Assembly (NCBI GenBank): GCA_964502005.1
Contig: CAZCUX010000021.1
Location: forward strand, 62,001 to 126,000
Source of the DNA: CAJWOS01 sp964502005
GTDB taxonomy: Bacteria; Myxococcota_A; UBA796; UBA2385
Direction: 5' to 3'
Length of the DNA stretch: 64,000 nucleotides
In this document: piece after piece, positions 7,168-15,522 of the stretch
How positions within the stretch are numbered: position 1 is the stretch's first letter
Layout: every line of letters begins with the position of its first letter
The notes under the pieces: generated by a model
What the model was told of the DNA's origin: nothing
Database searches by the model: none
What the model saw: the letters and a program-made list of their open reading frames with translations, nothing else
Position numbers and translations under genes: made by a program

Positions 7168-8946
7168 ATGTCTCACGCAAACGACGAGGTCGCGTTCTCC
7201 GTGGAGTTGGAAACGGAGTCGGCGCCCGACGAGCTCAGCGAAGGAGCGGAGCTGGCGGATTATCTGGACCAGTTGGAACATGCGTTGGGTTTGGTTGCTG
7301 CATATGTGCGCCACGAGCCGGAGTTGACGCTGTGGTGTTGCCGTCGAATCGGTGAGATTGCTTTGCGCTGTGTGCATCTGAAAGTCGGCGCCAAGCCTGT
7401 CAAGAACAAGAGTCCAACGTTCAATGACCTATTGAACCACCATTTGCCGAATTGCACATTGGAGACTGTGTTGGGGGATGCCAACTCAAAGGCCCTTGGT
7501 GTACTTCAGTGGTTGGGAAATATTGGGGTTCACGCGCGGCAGAATGGTCGCAAGGAATCTTTGGATGCAATTCCTACGGCCATTGCTGCCGTTGTGCAAG
7601 TTGTATCGGGTTTGTTTAGTAACAATGCGTTGACTTCGTCGAAGATGACGAAAGAAATGGCCGAACACCTTTCGCACATTCGTGCGGGTGGGCGCAAAGA
7701 ACGGCTTGCTTTTTCTACATTGGAGGAGCTGCGTCAAGAACGCGATACTTGGAAGGCGAAAGCAGAGGCGGCGACGGTCCAGCCGCCGCGGTTCGACTCT
7801 GCTGCAGAGTTGGGGGACCTCCGTGTAGAGGTGGCCCGTTGGCGAGCGAAGGCGGAGGAGCTGGCCGACCATATTCACGGAATTGTATTGCTCGAACGTC
7901 CAGGTGTTGGGTTGGAGCTGTATCAGTCCTTTGAGGCTGCAAAGCAAGAGCGCGACGAGGCCTTGCGACAGTTGACGGAGCAGCAGCATATTGCAGAATC
8001 AAAGCAGGCGGAAATAGATGCATTGCGGGCGCAGATGCATACATTGTCTGTCACGCGCGTGGCGGTCGAGGCGGATGAAGACCGTGATGTGTTGGATGAT
8101 GACGAGACGCAATCCGACGCGCACACTTCATCGGTGCCGCTCGTAGGTTCCGAGCCGTATCCGCGGTCGTTGGGCACGAAAATGTGGGGAGTCGGCGCTG
8201 CCGTTGCAAAGTACGTCGCGCAGTTGCTTCTTCTGTCTTTTTTGGGTGCGGGGGGCGTCGGTGCCGTCATTGGTTGGGGGTACTACCAGCACTCGACGCG
8301 GGAAGTAGTGAGCACGCCCACAGCGTTGACCACGGCTTCTGTTGCGGTTGCCTTGGCGCCCTCGCCCAAGGTAGGTCCGCCAAGCTGTCCCACGGGCACG
8401 GTGTTTGTGCCGGCCGCGACCGTCGCGGTTGCACCACCCCGCGACCGGCCCAAGTGGCCTAGGCCCTCCCGCACCGGAAAACAGATGTTTCCCGTAGACG
8501 CGTTTTGTATCGACGAACGGCCGCGTTGGACAGAATCGGCCGGCGGCGCAGTAGAATGTGAGGGGAACCCTCAGCCGTCCTTGGATGGAAAATACGACAC
8601 CTGCGTCGACCAGCAGGAGGCCTTCCTACGGTGTTCTGGCTTGGGCGGGCGCCTGCCCAGAGTTGTCGAGTGGGAACGTGTCGCCGACGAAGGCTTGGTC
8701 GACAAGCTGGACTTGTCGGTGCCGCGGGAATGGGTATTCGATTCGCATCCCGCCGATGTCTTTTCGATGTCGGGGGAGGACCCCGGCTATTCTGCGCTCT
8801 TTCGCGATAAGAAGCTGCACCGAACGCATAGCCCGTATACCCGTTGGTCATGGAATCGCAGCCCGGATTCGAAGCGGCTGACCAATATCGGGTATCGATG
8901 TGTGTTTGCAGCCGACGATGAGCCGCTTCAGACCGAGAAACCATAA
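7168..8946 (+). CDS. DUF4145-like / coiled-coil / membrane-anchored FGE-like fusion protein
   Basis: A 592-residue modular protein. Residues 30-150 resemble DUF4145/HEPN-type helical domains (LTLWCCRRIGEIALRCV, then GVLQWLGNIGVHARQNG). A coiled coil follows (about 180-300, many E/A/R heptads). A single transmembrane segment lies near 360-385 (YVAQLLLLSFLGAGGVGAVI), then a V/A/P-rich linker. The C-terminal 160 residues resemble the formylglycine-generating-enzyme (SUMF1) fold: FPVDAFCIDERPRW, GGRLPRVVEWERVADEG, PREWVFD and NIGYRCVF match FYIDxxEVT, GxRLPTEAEWExAAxG, WEW and GFRCV. The N terminus should be cytoplasmic and the FGE-like part periplasmic. The FGE match is degenerate, so it is more likely a binding or sensor domain than an active oxidase. 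Confidence 0.82.
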   Translation: MSHANDEVAFSVELETESAPDELSEGAELADYLDQLEHALGLVAAYVRHEPELTLWCCRRIGEIALRCVHLKVGAKPVKNKSPTFNDLLNHHLPNCTLETVLGDANSKALGVLQWLGNIGVHARQNGRKESLDAIPTAIAAVVQVVSGLFSNNALTSSKMTKEMAEHLSHIRAGGRKERLAFSTLEELRQERDTWKAKAEAATVQPPRFDSAAELGDLRVEVARWRAKAEELADHIHGIVLLERPGVGLELYQSFEAAKQERDEALRQLTEQQHIAESKQAEIDALRAQMHTLSVTRVAVEADEDRDVLDDDETQSDAHTSSVPLVGSEPYPRSLGTKMWGVGAAVAKYVAQLLLLSFLGAGGVGAVIGWGYYQHSTREVVSTPTALTTASVAVALAPSPKVGPPSCPTGTVFVPAATVAVAPPRDRPKWPRPSRTGKQMFPVDAFCIDERPRWTESAGGAVECEGNPQPSLDGKYDTCVDQQEAFLRCSGLGGRLPRVVEWERVADEGLVDKLDLSVPREWVFDSHPADVFSMSGEDPGYSALFRDKKLHRTHSPYTRWSWNRSPDSKRLTNIGYRCVFAADDEPLQTEKP

Positions 8947-9098
8947 GCCTTTGCTCAAAACTTGGTGGGTTCGACCTGCGTTGGTAGGAGCGGCGTCGTT
9001 ATTTTCGAATTGTGGAGGGTGCGCCGATATTGAACCATCTCGGTTTTTCTGTTCGCGTCTTCGTCAAGTTCGCTTGACAAGTCGTCCATGCGAATGTC

Positions 9099-9121
9099 AA
9101 ACATAGGCCCATTCTATGTTT
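9099..9121. promoter_or_regulatory. Inverted repeat upstream of the collagen-like lipoprotein gene
   Basis: AAACATAG (9099-9106) and CTATGTTT (9114-9121) form an 8-bp inverted repeat with a 7-nt spacer, 13 nt before ATG 9135. A second short repeat, TCAAG/CTTGA, lies at 9064-9077. They could be an operator or a leader hairpin covering the ribosome-binding site. Confidence 0.4.
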
Positions 9122-9134
9122 TCGGAGACGACAG

Positions 9135-11177
9135 ATGAAGAACGCAGTATGGTTGGGCCTCAGTTCGTTGTTGTTTCTTGCCGCATGTGAGGGCGTTGCC
9201 GGAAAAGACGGTGCCAGTGGCGTGGATGGCGCACCGGGCGCCGACGGTGTCGACGGCGCGGCCGGAGAAAGCGGAGCGGATGGCGCGCCCGGAACCGATG
9301 GTGCACCTGGAACGGACGGCGTCGACGCAGATGTCGTGGATGGAGACTTCGATGGCGTGAACGCCGTGGACGACTGCGATGACAACGATGCATCCGTGGG
9401 CGCAGCCGCCATTTGGCACATGGACTACGATGGCGACGGTTTTGGCACACCCGCAGTCACCAACGTGTTCTGCGCGCCGCCAACCGGTTGGGTCGACAAT
9501 ATGGACGACTGCGACGACTTGGACAGCGCGGTCCACCCCGACGCACAAGAAATTTGCGACGGAATCGACAACGATTGTGATGGCGACTCCGATGCAGACG
9601 ATGCCTCCGTAGACCTTTCGGATGGCGTGGAGATGTATGTCGACCTCGACCTCGATGGCTTCGGCGACGAAGGTGTCGCTATGGTCACGACCTGCGAAGG
9701 TACGAGTGGCTACACCTTGGTGGGCGGCGACTGCGACGACACAGCTGCGGCCGTCAATCCCGATGCAGAAGAAATCTGTGACAACGGCATCGACGACAAC
9801 TGCAACGCTTCGGCCGACTCATGCGGAATTAGCGGCGTCGTCGATGTTTCCGTTGCCAACGCCACATTCAAGGGAACGAGCGGGGATGACCTCGGCACTT
9901 CCGCGACCGCCGGCGACTTCAACGGGGACGGCTACGATGACCTGCTCATGGGAGAACAATATGCGGACTCGTCGGCGGGTGCAGCTTGGGTCGTCTATGG
10001 CGGCACGTCCGTGACCGATAAGAACGTGCCCTCGACCGCCGATGTGAAGTTCTACGGGGAAACGACGTCGGACTATTTTGGACGTGCTGTCGCTTCGGGC
10101 GACTTCAACGGCGACGGCGTTGACGACATCATCGTCGGCCATGAGGACCAAGGCACCGCTTGGATTCAATATGGCTCGACGACCTGGGCCAGTGCCGTTC
10201 CGGTGTCTTCGATGGATGCGGCGATCGAATACTCCAGTTTATATGACTTTGGTTATGGCGTAAATGTCGTTGGCGACCTCAACAATGATGGCTACGACGA
10301 CGTGTTGGTGAGTGCCTATGGCCCCACGCCTTCGAGCTATGGCGTCGGTGGTGTGTATGCATTTTTGGGTTCTGCGGCCGGTTGGTCAGGAACCGTCGAC
10401 GCAAGTACGGCGGTCGCCTTTTCGCTTTCGAATGCCAATGCGGTCAGCTATGACTATTTTGGTGTGTACCAAAACTCGGTTGGCGGTGGTGACTTCGACG
10501 GCGATGGCTATATCGACATCTCCGTTGGCGCTTATGGAAACGACAGCACTGTAAGCGCCAGCGGTGAGGCCTATTTGTTCTTGTCACCCGGCACGACCAC
10601 AGGTGACATCTCGAGCGCCCTCGCGGATGTCGTGTTTCGACCTGGCAACGCGACCGATGCGTATCTCGGGTGTAGCACGGGGTCCCTCGGTGATATCAAT
10701 GGCGATGGTTACGAAGACCTGCAGATTTCCGGCTATTGGTATGACGGCACGAATGTCGACGGGGGCGTCATGGCGGTCTACTTCGGCTCCAGCACAGGCT
10801 TTGCGTCTAGCCTGACCGTGGCCGATGCAGGGTTTGCGGTGGAGGGCGCGGGCTCCTATGACTTCGTGGGTCGCTCGGCAAGTTCCGTCCCCGACCAAGA
10901 TGCCGATGGAGACGACGAATTCGTGGTTTCGGCCCATGGCGTGGACTATGGAGGCACTTCCGCAGGCGCTGTCTACTATTTCAACGGTAGCCCGTCGTTA
11001 GCGGGTCGCGTGAACCCTTCTAGCGCGCTCATTTCTATCCATGGAAACGCCTCGTATTCCTACTTGGGTAGCTACGCGTTGGGGACGGTCGACCTGGATG
11101 GAAACGGTCGCACAGAACTCTTTGTCGGCTCCTATGCGGAAGAGTCCGTCTATTTGTTTGAGTTGGGCGGAATTTAG
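9135..11177 (+). CDS. Collagen-like, MopE-type metal-binding, FG-GAP repeat lipoprotein
   Basis: A 680-residue protein. The signal peptide ends in the lipobox LAAC (residues 16-19). Next come about 14 collagen-like Gly-X-X triplets (GKDGASGVDGAPGADGVDG and on). Then about three MopE-type modules with DCDDxxxxxxPxAxEICDGIDNDCD (residues 75-230), which bind metal ions, and a FG-GAP propeller to the C terminus with GDFNGDGYDDLLMGE, GDFNGDGVDDIIVG, GDLNNDGYDDVLVSA, GDFDGDGYIDISVGA and GDINGDGYEDLQISG. Start ATG 9135 has CGGAG upstream. The protein should be exported and surface anchored, and could act in adhesion or matrix binding. It is flanked by small palindromes. A decayed relative is at 2940-4260. 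Confidence 0.93.
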   Translation: MKNAVWLGLSSLLFLAACEGVAGKDGASGVDGAPGADGVDGAAGESGADGAPGTDGAPGTDGVDADVVDGDFDGVNAVDDCDDNDASVGAAAIWHMDYDGDGFGTPAVTNVFCAPPTGWVDNMDDCDDLDSAVHPDAQEICDGIDNDCDGDSDADDASVDLSDGVEMYVDLDLDGFGDEGVAMVTTCEGTSGYTLVGGDCDDTAAAVNPDAEEICDNGIDDNCNASADSCGISGVVDVSVANATFKGTSGDDLGTSATAGDFNGDGYDDLLMGEQYADSSAGAAWVVYGGTSVTDKNVPSTADVKFYGETTSDYFGRAVASGDFNGDGVDDIIVGHEDQGTAWIQYGSTTWASAVPVSSMDAAIEYSSLYDFGYGVNVVGDLNNDGYDDVLVSAYGPTPSSYGVGGVYAFLGSAAGWSGTVDASTAVAFSLSNANAVSYDYFGVYQNSVGGGDFDGDGYIDISVGAYGNDSTVSASGEAYLFLSPGTTTGDISSALADVVFRPGNATDAYLGCSTGSLGDINGDGYEDLQISGYWYDGTNVDGGVMAVYFGSSTGFASSLTVADAGFAVEGAGSYDFVGRSASSVPDQDADGDDEFVVSAHGVDYGGTSAGAVYYFNGSPSLAGRVNPSSALISIHGNASYSYLGSYALGTVDLDGNGRTELFVGSYAEESVYLFELGGI

Positions 11178-11549
11178 TCCAAAAACTGCGCGTCGTAAAC
11201 GTAACGCGTGTGCGGAGAACGGGTTCTCATGTGTATAAAACATGCGCATGAGAACGTTTGTATGGGCGGGTAAGAGTTCAGTAATATACGATGAAGGGCA
11301 CGCTTCCTCCGCGCAGGTGTACGCTGTCGGCACAGGGTGGTAGATTGGATGCGCGTGGTTGTCTCATGTCCATCGGCGTTTTGCCTGCCTGTCTGTAGAA
11401 GACGCGATTTTCGCGACGGAATCAATCGGCAATCGCTTCGCGCGGCTTACCGGTAGGTTCTCACGCTGCCGGCAGTAGCGCTGCGTTGTAGCAGGTCCCA
11501 TGCTGGCTTGAAAGCAGGCGCGCTTCGTGTGCGCACGATAGCGGTCCCT
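11178..11549. other. Intergenic region with inverted repeat GTTCTCATG/CATGAGAAC
   Basis: A 372-bp stretch. The only structure seen is a 9-bp perfect inverted repeat (11223-11231 and 11247-11255) with a 15-nt spacer, about 45 bp after the FG-GAP gene stop. No T-tract follows, so it is not a classical terminator. It may be an operator for the downstream gene. No gene was supported. Confidence 0.5.
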
Positions 11550-12611
11550 ATGCGCGCGCTGCTGTCTCGTCATCGTGACCCTGTTTTGTTGTTGTGGACC
11601 CTTGTGACCATAGGGTTGGCTGCAACGATGGGGGTTGGAACCTGGCTTCGGTGGTGGCTCGCGGGTGTTGCGTTGCCGGTTCACAACTTCGGGTCGCTGC
11701 GGCACCTGCATACCCACCTTGGCTACTATTCCGTACTGTTCCCCCTCATGTGGTTGGCCTGGATTCGGTTGGTCAAGGTGCGTCTCCCACCATGGCGGAT
11801 CGCCGTATATGCGTACGCAACTGCGGTGAGTGCCATTGGTTTTGCGCGGGAGGGCTATGGGTTGATTGCGAATATTGGGTCCGCGGTCGTGTTGTTGATT
11901 TGGATTTTGAGCGCGTGGGATTTGAGGAGCCAACTCGGTCGCAACAGTTGGTTGGGGTCCGTGTCGTTGGCGATTCCTGCCGGTGCTGCGATGGTGCCCT
12001 TTGTCGCATTGAATACGGGGACTTCGCGCGCAAGCGAATTTGTGCGTTCATTTTTGGGTATATTGTTATTGGGGGCATTGCTCCCGACGGCACTTGCATG
12101 GTGTCGTGCGCGTCCTTTTCCAGTGTGGGGGTGGGGGAGTATTGTTCTTGTTGCCGGGCTTTCGCTGGGCGCTTGGCAAACGGCGGGTATACAAGCCGCG
12201 CTCCTCGTGGTCGGCTTATTGTTGGCGGCCGCGGGTGGCAGCGCGCCACAGGCGGCGCCGATTCGGCTTGCGTGGGTGCTGGGCGGGCTCGGACTCTTTG
12301 TCGTCGGACATGGCTGGTTGCCGTTGCAAGGACCGGTGGCGGTCGCGGGCACCCACTTTTTGGTGCTCGGCCCGTTGATGCTGAGCATTTGGCCGCGGCC
12401 ACTCCAGGTGCGGACCCAGGCGGTGTTGCTGTTGCTTGTGGCCACGATGTCGACGGCGATTTTGGCTCCTTCGTTGGGCATTCCGCGCGTTGGAGTCGCG
12501 TGGGCGGAGGTAACCGCAGCGAGCGGAACCCTTGTTGCTATCGCCTACGGATATGTTGCGTTTGGGGAGCTGGCTCGGTTGGTACGCACGCCACAGAGCG
12601 CTAACGACTGA
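11550..12611 (+). CDS. Multi-pass integral membrane protein, unknown function
   Basis: A 353-residue, very hydrophobic protein with about ten predicted membrane helices, for example PVLLLWTLVTIGLAATMGVG, SIVLVAGLSLGAWQTAGIQ and ALLVVGLLLAAAGG. A conserved-looking HLHTHLGYYSVLFPLMWLAW segment near residue 55 contains His residues inside or beside a helix, as in quinone- or haem-associated membrane proteins. No family is claimed. ATG 11550 was taken because it sits just before the first basic residues and helix; an in-frame ATG at 11508 adds 14 residues and cannot be excluded. It is transcribed alone and faces a convergent hybrid kinase gene across 290 bp. Confidence 0.78.
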   Translation: MRALLSRHRDPVLLLWTLVTIGLAATMGVGTWLRWWLAGVALPVHNFGSLRHLHTHLGYYSVLFPLMWLAWIRLVKVRLPPWRIAVYAYATAVSAIGFAREGYGLIANIGSAVVLLIWILSAWDLRSQLGRNSWLGSVSLAIPAGAAMVPFVALNTGTSRASEFVRSFLGILLLGALLPTALAWCRARPFPVWGWGSIVLVAGLSLGAWQTAGIQAALLVVGLLLAAAGGSAPQAAPIRLAWVLGGLGLFVVGHGWLPLQGPVAVAGTHFLVLGPLMLSIWPRPLQVRTQAVLLLLVATMSTAILAPSLGIPRVGVAWAEVTAASGTLVAIAYGYVAFGELARLVRTPQSAND

Positions 12612-12901
12612 CGCCGCCTCCCGCGCAGGCCCGAGTCGCACAACGGCGGGACTTGGCTGCGTCGATGAGGAGACTGATCCTTACGGTGTTTATGGGGTAG
12701 CGGTCAGTATAGTTGTACGTTTGGGGAGCGGCCTACCCAATACAGCAGCTCGTGAACGCACAGAGTCCGACAGGCCACGACGCGGCACGGCTGCAGGATT
12801 CGTGCATGGACGCAGTGGCGACGTTGCCGTTGCGCTCGAAGCGGGGATTCGCGCGTCAAAAACCGGGCTGGTCATCAGGCTCCCGCTTGGCCGCACGGGA
12901 G

Positions 12902-14848
12902 TTAGGCGCGGGAGGGGCTCCTGCGCTCGGGGTGGGGGGCGAGCCAGCGAGCGAGCGTACGTTGGAGGACCTCACGGCGCACGGGCTTTGGGAGATAGTC
13001 GTTCATGCCTGCCGCGAGGCATTCTTCACGGTCACCGACCATTGCGTTGGCAGTCATGGCGATAATCGGGAGTTGGTTTCCGTCTTTTTCGAGGGCACGG
13101 TAGCGACGGGTTGCCTGGATTCCATCCATGATAGGCATCATAACGTCCATAAGGACAAGGTCGACTTCCGTGTTTTGTAGGCTGCCAAGCGCGCTCAAGC
13201 CATCGACGGCTTCACAAGTTTGACAGCCAAGCCCTTCGAGCATCATACGTGCAATGGTTCGGTTGATGTCTGAGTCATCGACAATGAGGATTTTGGCGTC
13301 GAATTTGTTGGGGATGGCATCGGCTTCGAGTTGCGGGTTGCTAGTGTCGGAGCCCATCTCCAATGGAATCGTCAGTGTGAACGTAGAGCCTTGGCCGATA
13401 TGGCTCTCTACAGACATCGTGCCATTGAGTAGGGTGGCAAGTTGTGTGCATATTGCCAAGCCCAGTCCGGCACCGCCATATCTTCGGTGATTTCCGTCCT
13501 CGATTTGTCGAAAGGGCTCAAAAATATGGGACAGACGGTCTTCGGGAATGCCGATTCCAGTGTCTTGAACGCGAAAGCAAACTTGGTTGTTTTGGGCGGC
13601 ACCCACCAGAACCCGTACGCCACCTTCCGGTGTGAACTTCAGTGCATTGGATACCAAGTTCAACACAACTTGGCGAATGCGACCGGCATCGCCGCGGCGG
13701 CTTGTGGCGAGGCTTGGTTCGATCTCGCAACGAAGATACAGGCCGCGTCGCACGGCGGTGGGATGAAGCAAATCAACGGCACTTTGCACCAGCCAACGCA
13801 AGTCGAAGTCGGCTTCTTCGAGGACCAAGCGCCCGGCCTCAATTCGCGACAGGTCGAGTAGCTCGCCGACAATCGACAACAAAGACCGTGCAGAGTCGAG
13901 GGCGCCTTGTGCGACCTCCTGCTCTTTGGCAGGCAAGCCGGCATCGGTAAGCAACTCAAGGGAGCCCAACATTCCGTGAAGGGGCGTGCGTAGCTCGTGG
14001 CTCATATTTGCCAAGAACTGCGACTTGGAGCGGGTTGCGGCTTCCGCATCCCGCTTCGCGACCAGGAGCGCTTCCGCGATTCGTTCGCGTTCGGCGACTT
14101 CTTTCCGAAGGCGCTGCACGGCAACGGCGAGGTCGGCCCGCGTGGCTGCATCGGTGTGGAGTAGCTCGTCAAGCATTGCTTCGAGGGACAAGGAGGACGG
14201 CTTGACCACAATCTGCAAGGTGTCGTCGGAAACTGCCTGTACATCCGCCCAGCAGTTGCATGCGAAGAGGCATGAGCCGTAGCCGGCAAACTTACCCGCG
14301 AGAAAGTGAATGCCCCAGCCATCGTGACGCTCGACCAGGCCGCGCTCCCAGCCGCCCCGAACGCGGAAAACAACCGTTTGCGTTTCCGGTTGATACGACT
14401 GAATTGTCCAGCGACCCCAGCCCGCTGCGCTTGCGACGTTGGCCAGCATGGAAAAGCCGGCGGGAAATCCACCACCCGCTTGAATGACCTGCCAGTCGCT
14501 GACAACGCTGTTTCGACCTTGCTTGCGAAGCGCGAGGCCGAACCGCTCCTCCCCCACCATTTCGTGAATGCCGGTCCAAAGGCCGTCGAGGGTTGTGTCG
14601 ACCCACATCATTGCGGCAGGCAATCCCGCAAAGCGAAAAGTGCCGTCGGCGTCGCTCCACGTCAGGCGCAAACCGTGAACGGTCGTGCCATGGGAGGTAT
14701 CCGGAAGGTCGTCGGGGGAAGCTCCAGAAAGCGCGCCTGCCTGTTGTAAGCAATCCAAAATTTCGTGGGCGAAGGGAGCGGCGTTCCCAACGCGTGTCTC
14801 GAGGAGGGCGCGCAGTTCCGCGTAGCCGGGGCGGAGGTCAGAGGACAT
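12902..14848 (-). CDS. Hybrid sensor histidine kinase with V4R-like sensor and receiver
   Basis: A 648-residue soluble protein without membrane segments. Residues 80-215 resemble the V4R (4-vinyl reductase) small-molecule-binding fold: a Trp/Gly-rich GWGRWTIQSYQPETQTVVFRV, then HFLAGKFAGYGSCLFACNCW. A coiled coil follows, then HisKA with H284 in FLANMSHELRTPLHG, and HATPase_c with N box LNLVSNALKFTPEGG, DTGIGIPEDR and GGAGLGLAI. The C-terminal REC domain (about 520-635) has the phospho-acceptor D568 (LVLMDVMMPIMDG), the acidic pair VDDSD, MTANA and K in LPKPV. A cytoplasmic ligand is probably sensed through V4R and signalled by internal phosphorelay. The output partner is not adjacent. Confidence 0.92.
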   Translation of the reverse strand: MSSDLRPGYAELRALLETRVGNAAPFAHEILDCLQQAGALSGASPDDLPDTSHGTTVHGLRLTWSDADGTFRFAGLPAAMMWVDTTLDGLWTGIHEMVGEERFGLALRKQGRNSVVSDWQVIQAGGGFPAGFSMLANVASAAGWGRWTIQSYQPETQTVVFRVRGGWERGLVERHDGWGIHFLAGKFAGYGSCLFACNCWADVQAVSDDTLQIVVKPSSLSLEAMLDELLHTDAATRADLAVAVQRLRKEVAERERIAEALLVAKRDAEAATRSKSQFLANMSHELRTPLHGMLGSLELLTDAGLPAKEQEVAQGALDSARSLLSIVGELLDLSRIEAGRLVLEEADFDLRWLVQSAVDLLHPTAVRRGLYLRCEIEPSLATSRRGDAGRIRQVVLNLVSNALKFTPEGGVRVLVGAAQNNQVCFRVQDTGIGIPEDRLSHIFEPFRQIEDGNHRRYGGAGLGLAICTQLATLLNGTMSVESHIGQGSTFTLTIPLEMGSDTSNPQLEADAIPNKFDAKILIVDDSDINRTIARMMLEGLGCQTCEAVDGLSALGSLQNTEVDLVLMDVMMPIMDGIQATRRYRALEKDGNQLPIIAMTANAMVGDREECLAAGMNDYLPKPVRREVLQRTLARWLAPHPERRSPSRA

Positions 14849-15522
14849 GGGCTTGACCTGGGAGTTCGGGCACCAACGTAGTATCGCCGCCGATGCAACT
14901 CGGCTTGGAATTGGGTATTGTAGCCCAGAAGGCAGTAGCGAAGGGACGTTTCACGGGTATGCCGGTTCCACGGTGTTCGCGCGCTGCGCGGAGTGTGCTG
15001 GCGCCTCGATGGATGCGCAAAGAGGCTGCTGATCTGTATTCGTATTGAGCGCGTATTGAAGCATTGAATCAGTGGCGAAAATATCGGTATCACTGCATCG
15101 GACGCCACACAGCGTTTCTGACGCCGAGAGGCGAGTTTTGTTTATAAATTACGCCTGTTATTGAAAGCTCCAGGCGGATGGAAGGGGAGGGAACGGGGGC
15201 TATGCGCGTACCCAGCCATTGCTTCTCGAATTGTGGGCCACCGGAGCCTTCGTCTCCGGTGGGCCGCCTCGCCCGATGGTCGAGGCGGCTGCGGGGAAGC
15301 CGAAGTCTTCCCCGCGGAAACCGCGGGGCGGAGCGCGCGACGCCATGTGCCCGATTGGTGTTGGTGCGCCTACGTTATCGCCCTTGAACAGCGGCATTAC
15401 GCCTGGATAAGTGGCGGCGCCATTTGCAGGCAGGACAATTCTGTGCGGACAGCGAATGGACAGAACCTGTGGATGCCTGCGTTTCTGCGGGACCTTCGGG
15501 TCTCGATTCGGATGCAAAACCC
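14849..15522. other. Long intergenic region with tandem hairpins
   Basis: A 674-bp stretch between the divergent kinase and methyltransferase genes. The part from 14849 to about 15230 shows nothing clear. From 15238 to 15327 there are four consecutive perfect GC-rich inverted repeats, listed separately. Frames open here (for example 15161-15526) but have neither family resemblance nor a ribosome-binding site. Confidence 0.6.
15238..15327. ncRNA. Array of tandem GC-rich hairpins (candidate structured RNA element)
   Basis: Four abutting stems: CCACCGGAG (15238-15246) with CTCCGGTGG (15254-15262); GCCGCCTCG (15263-15271) with CGAGGCGGC (15281-15289); GCGGGGAAG (15291-15299) with CTTCCCCGC (15307-15315); and CCCGCGG (15311-15317) with CCGCGGG (15321-15327). 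The last two overlap and are mutually exclusive. Every stem is perfect over 7-9 bp. No T-tract follows. It could be a structured 5' leader of the methyltransferase gene or a stand-alone RNA. No known riboswitch class was recognised. Confidence 0.4.
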
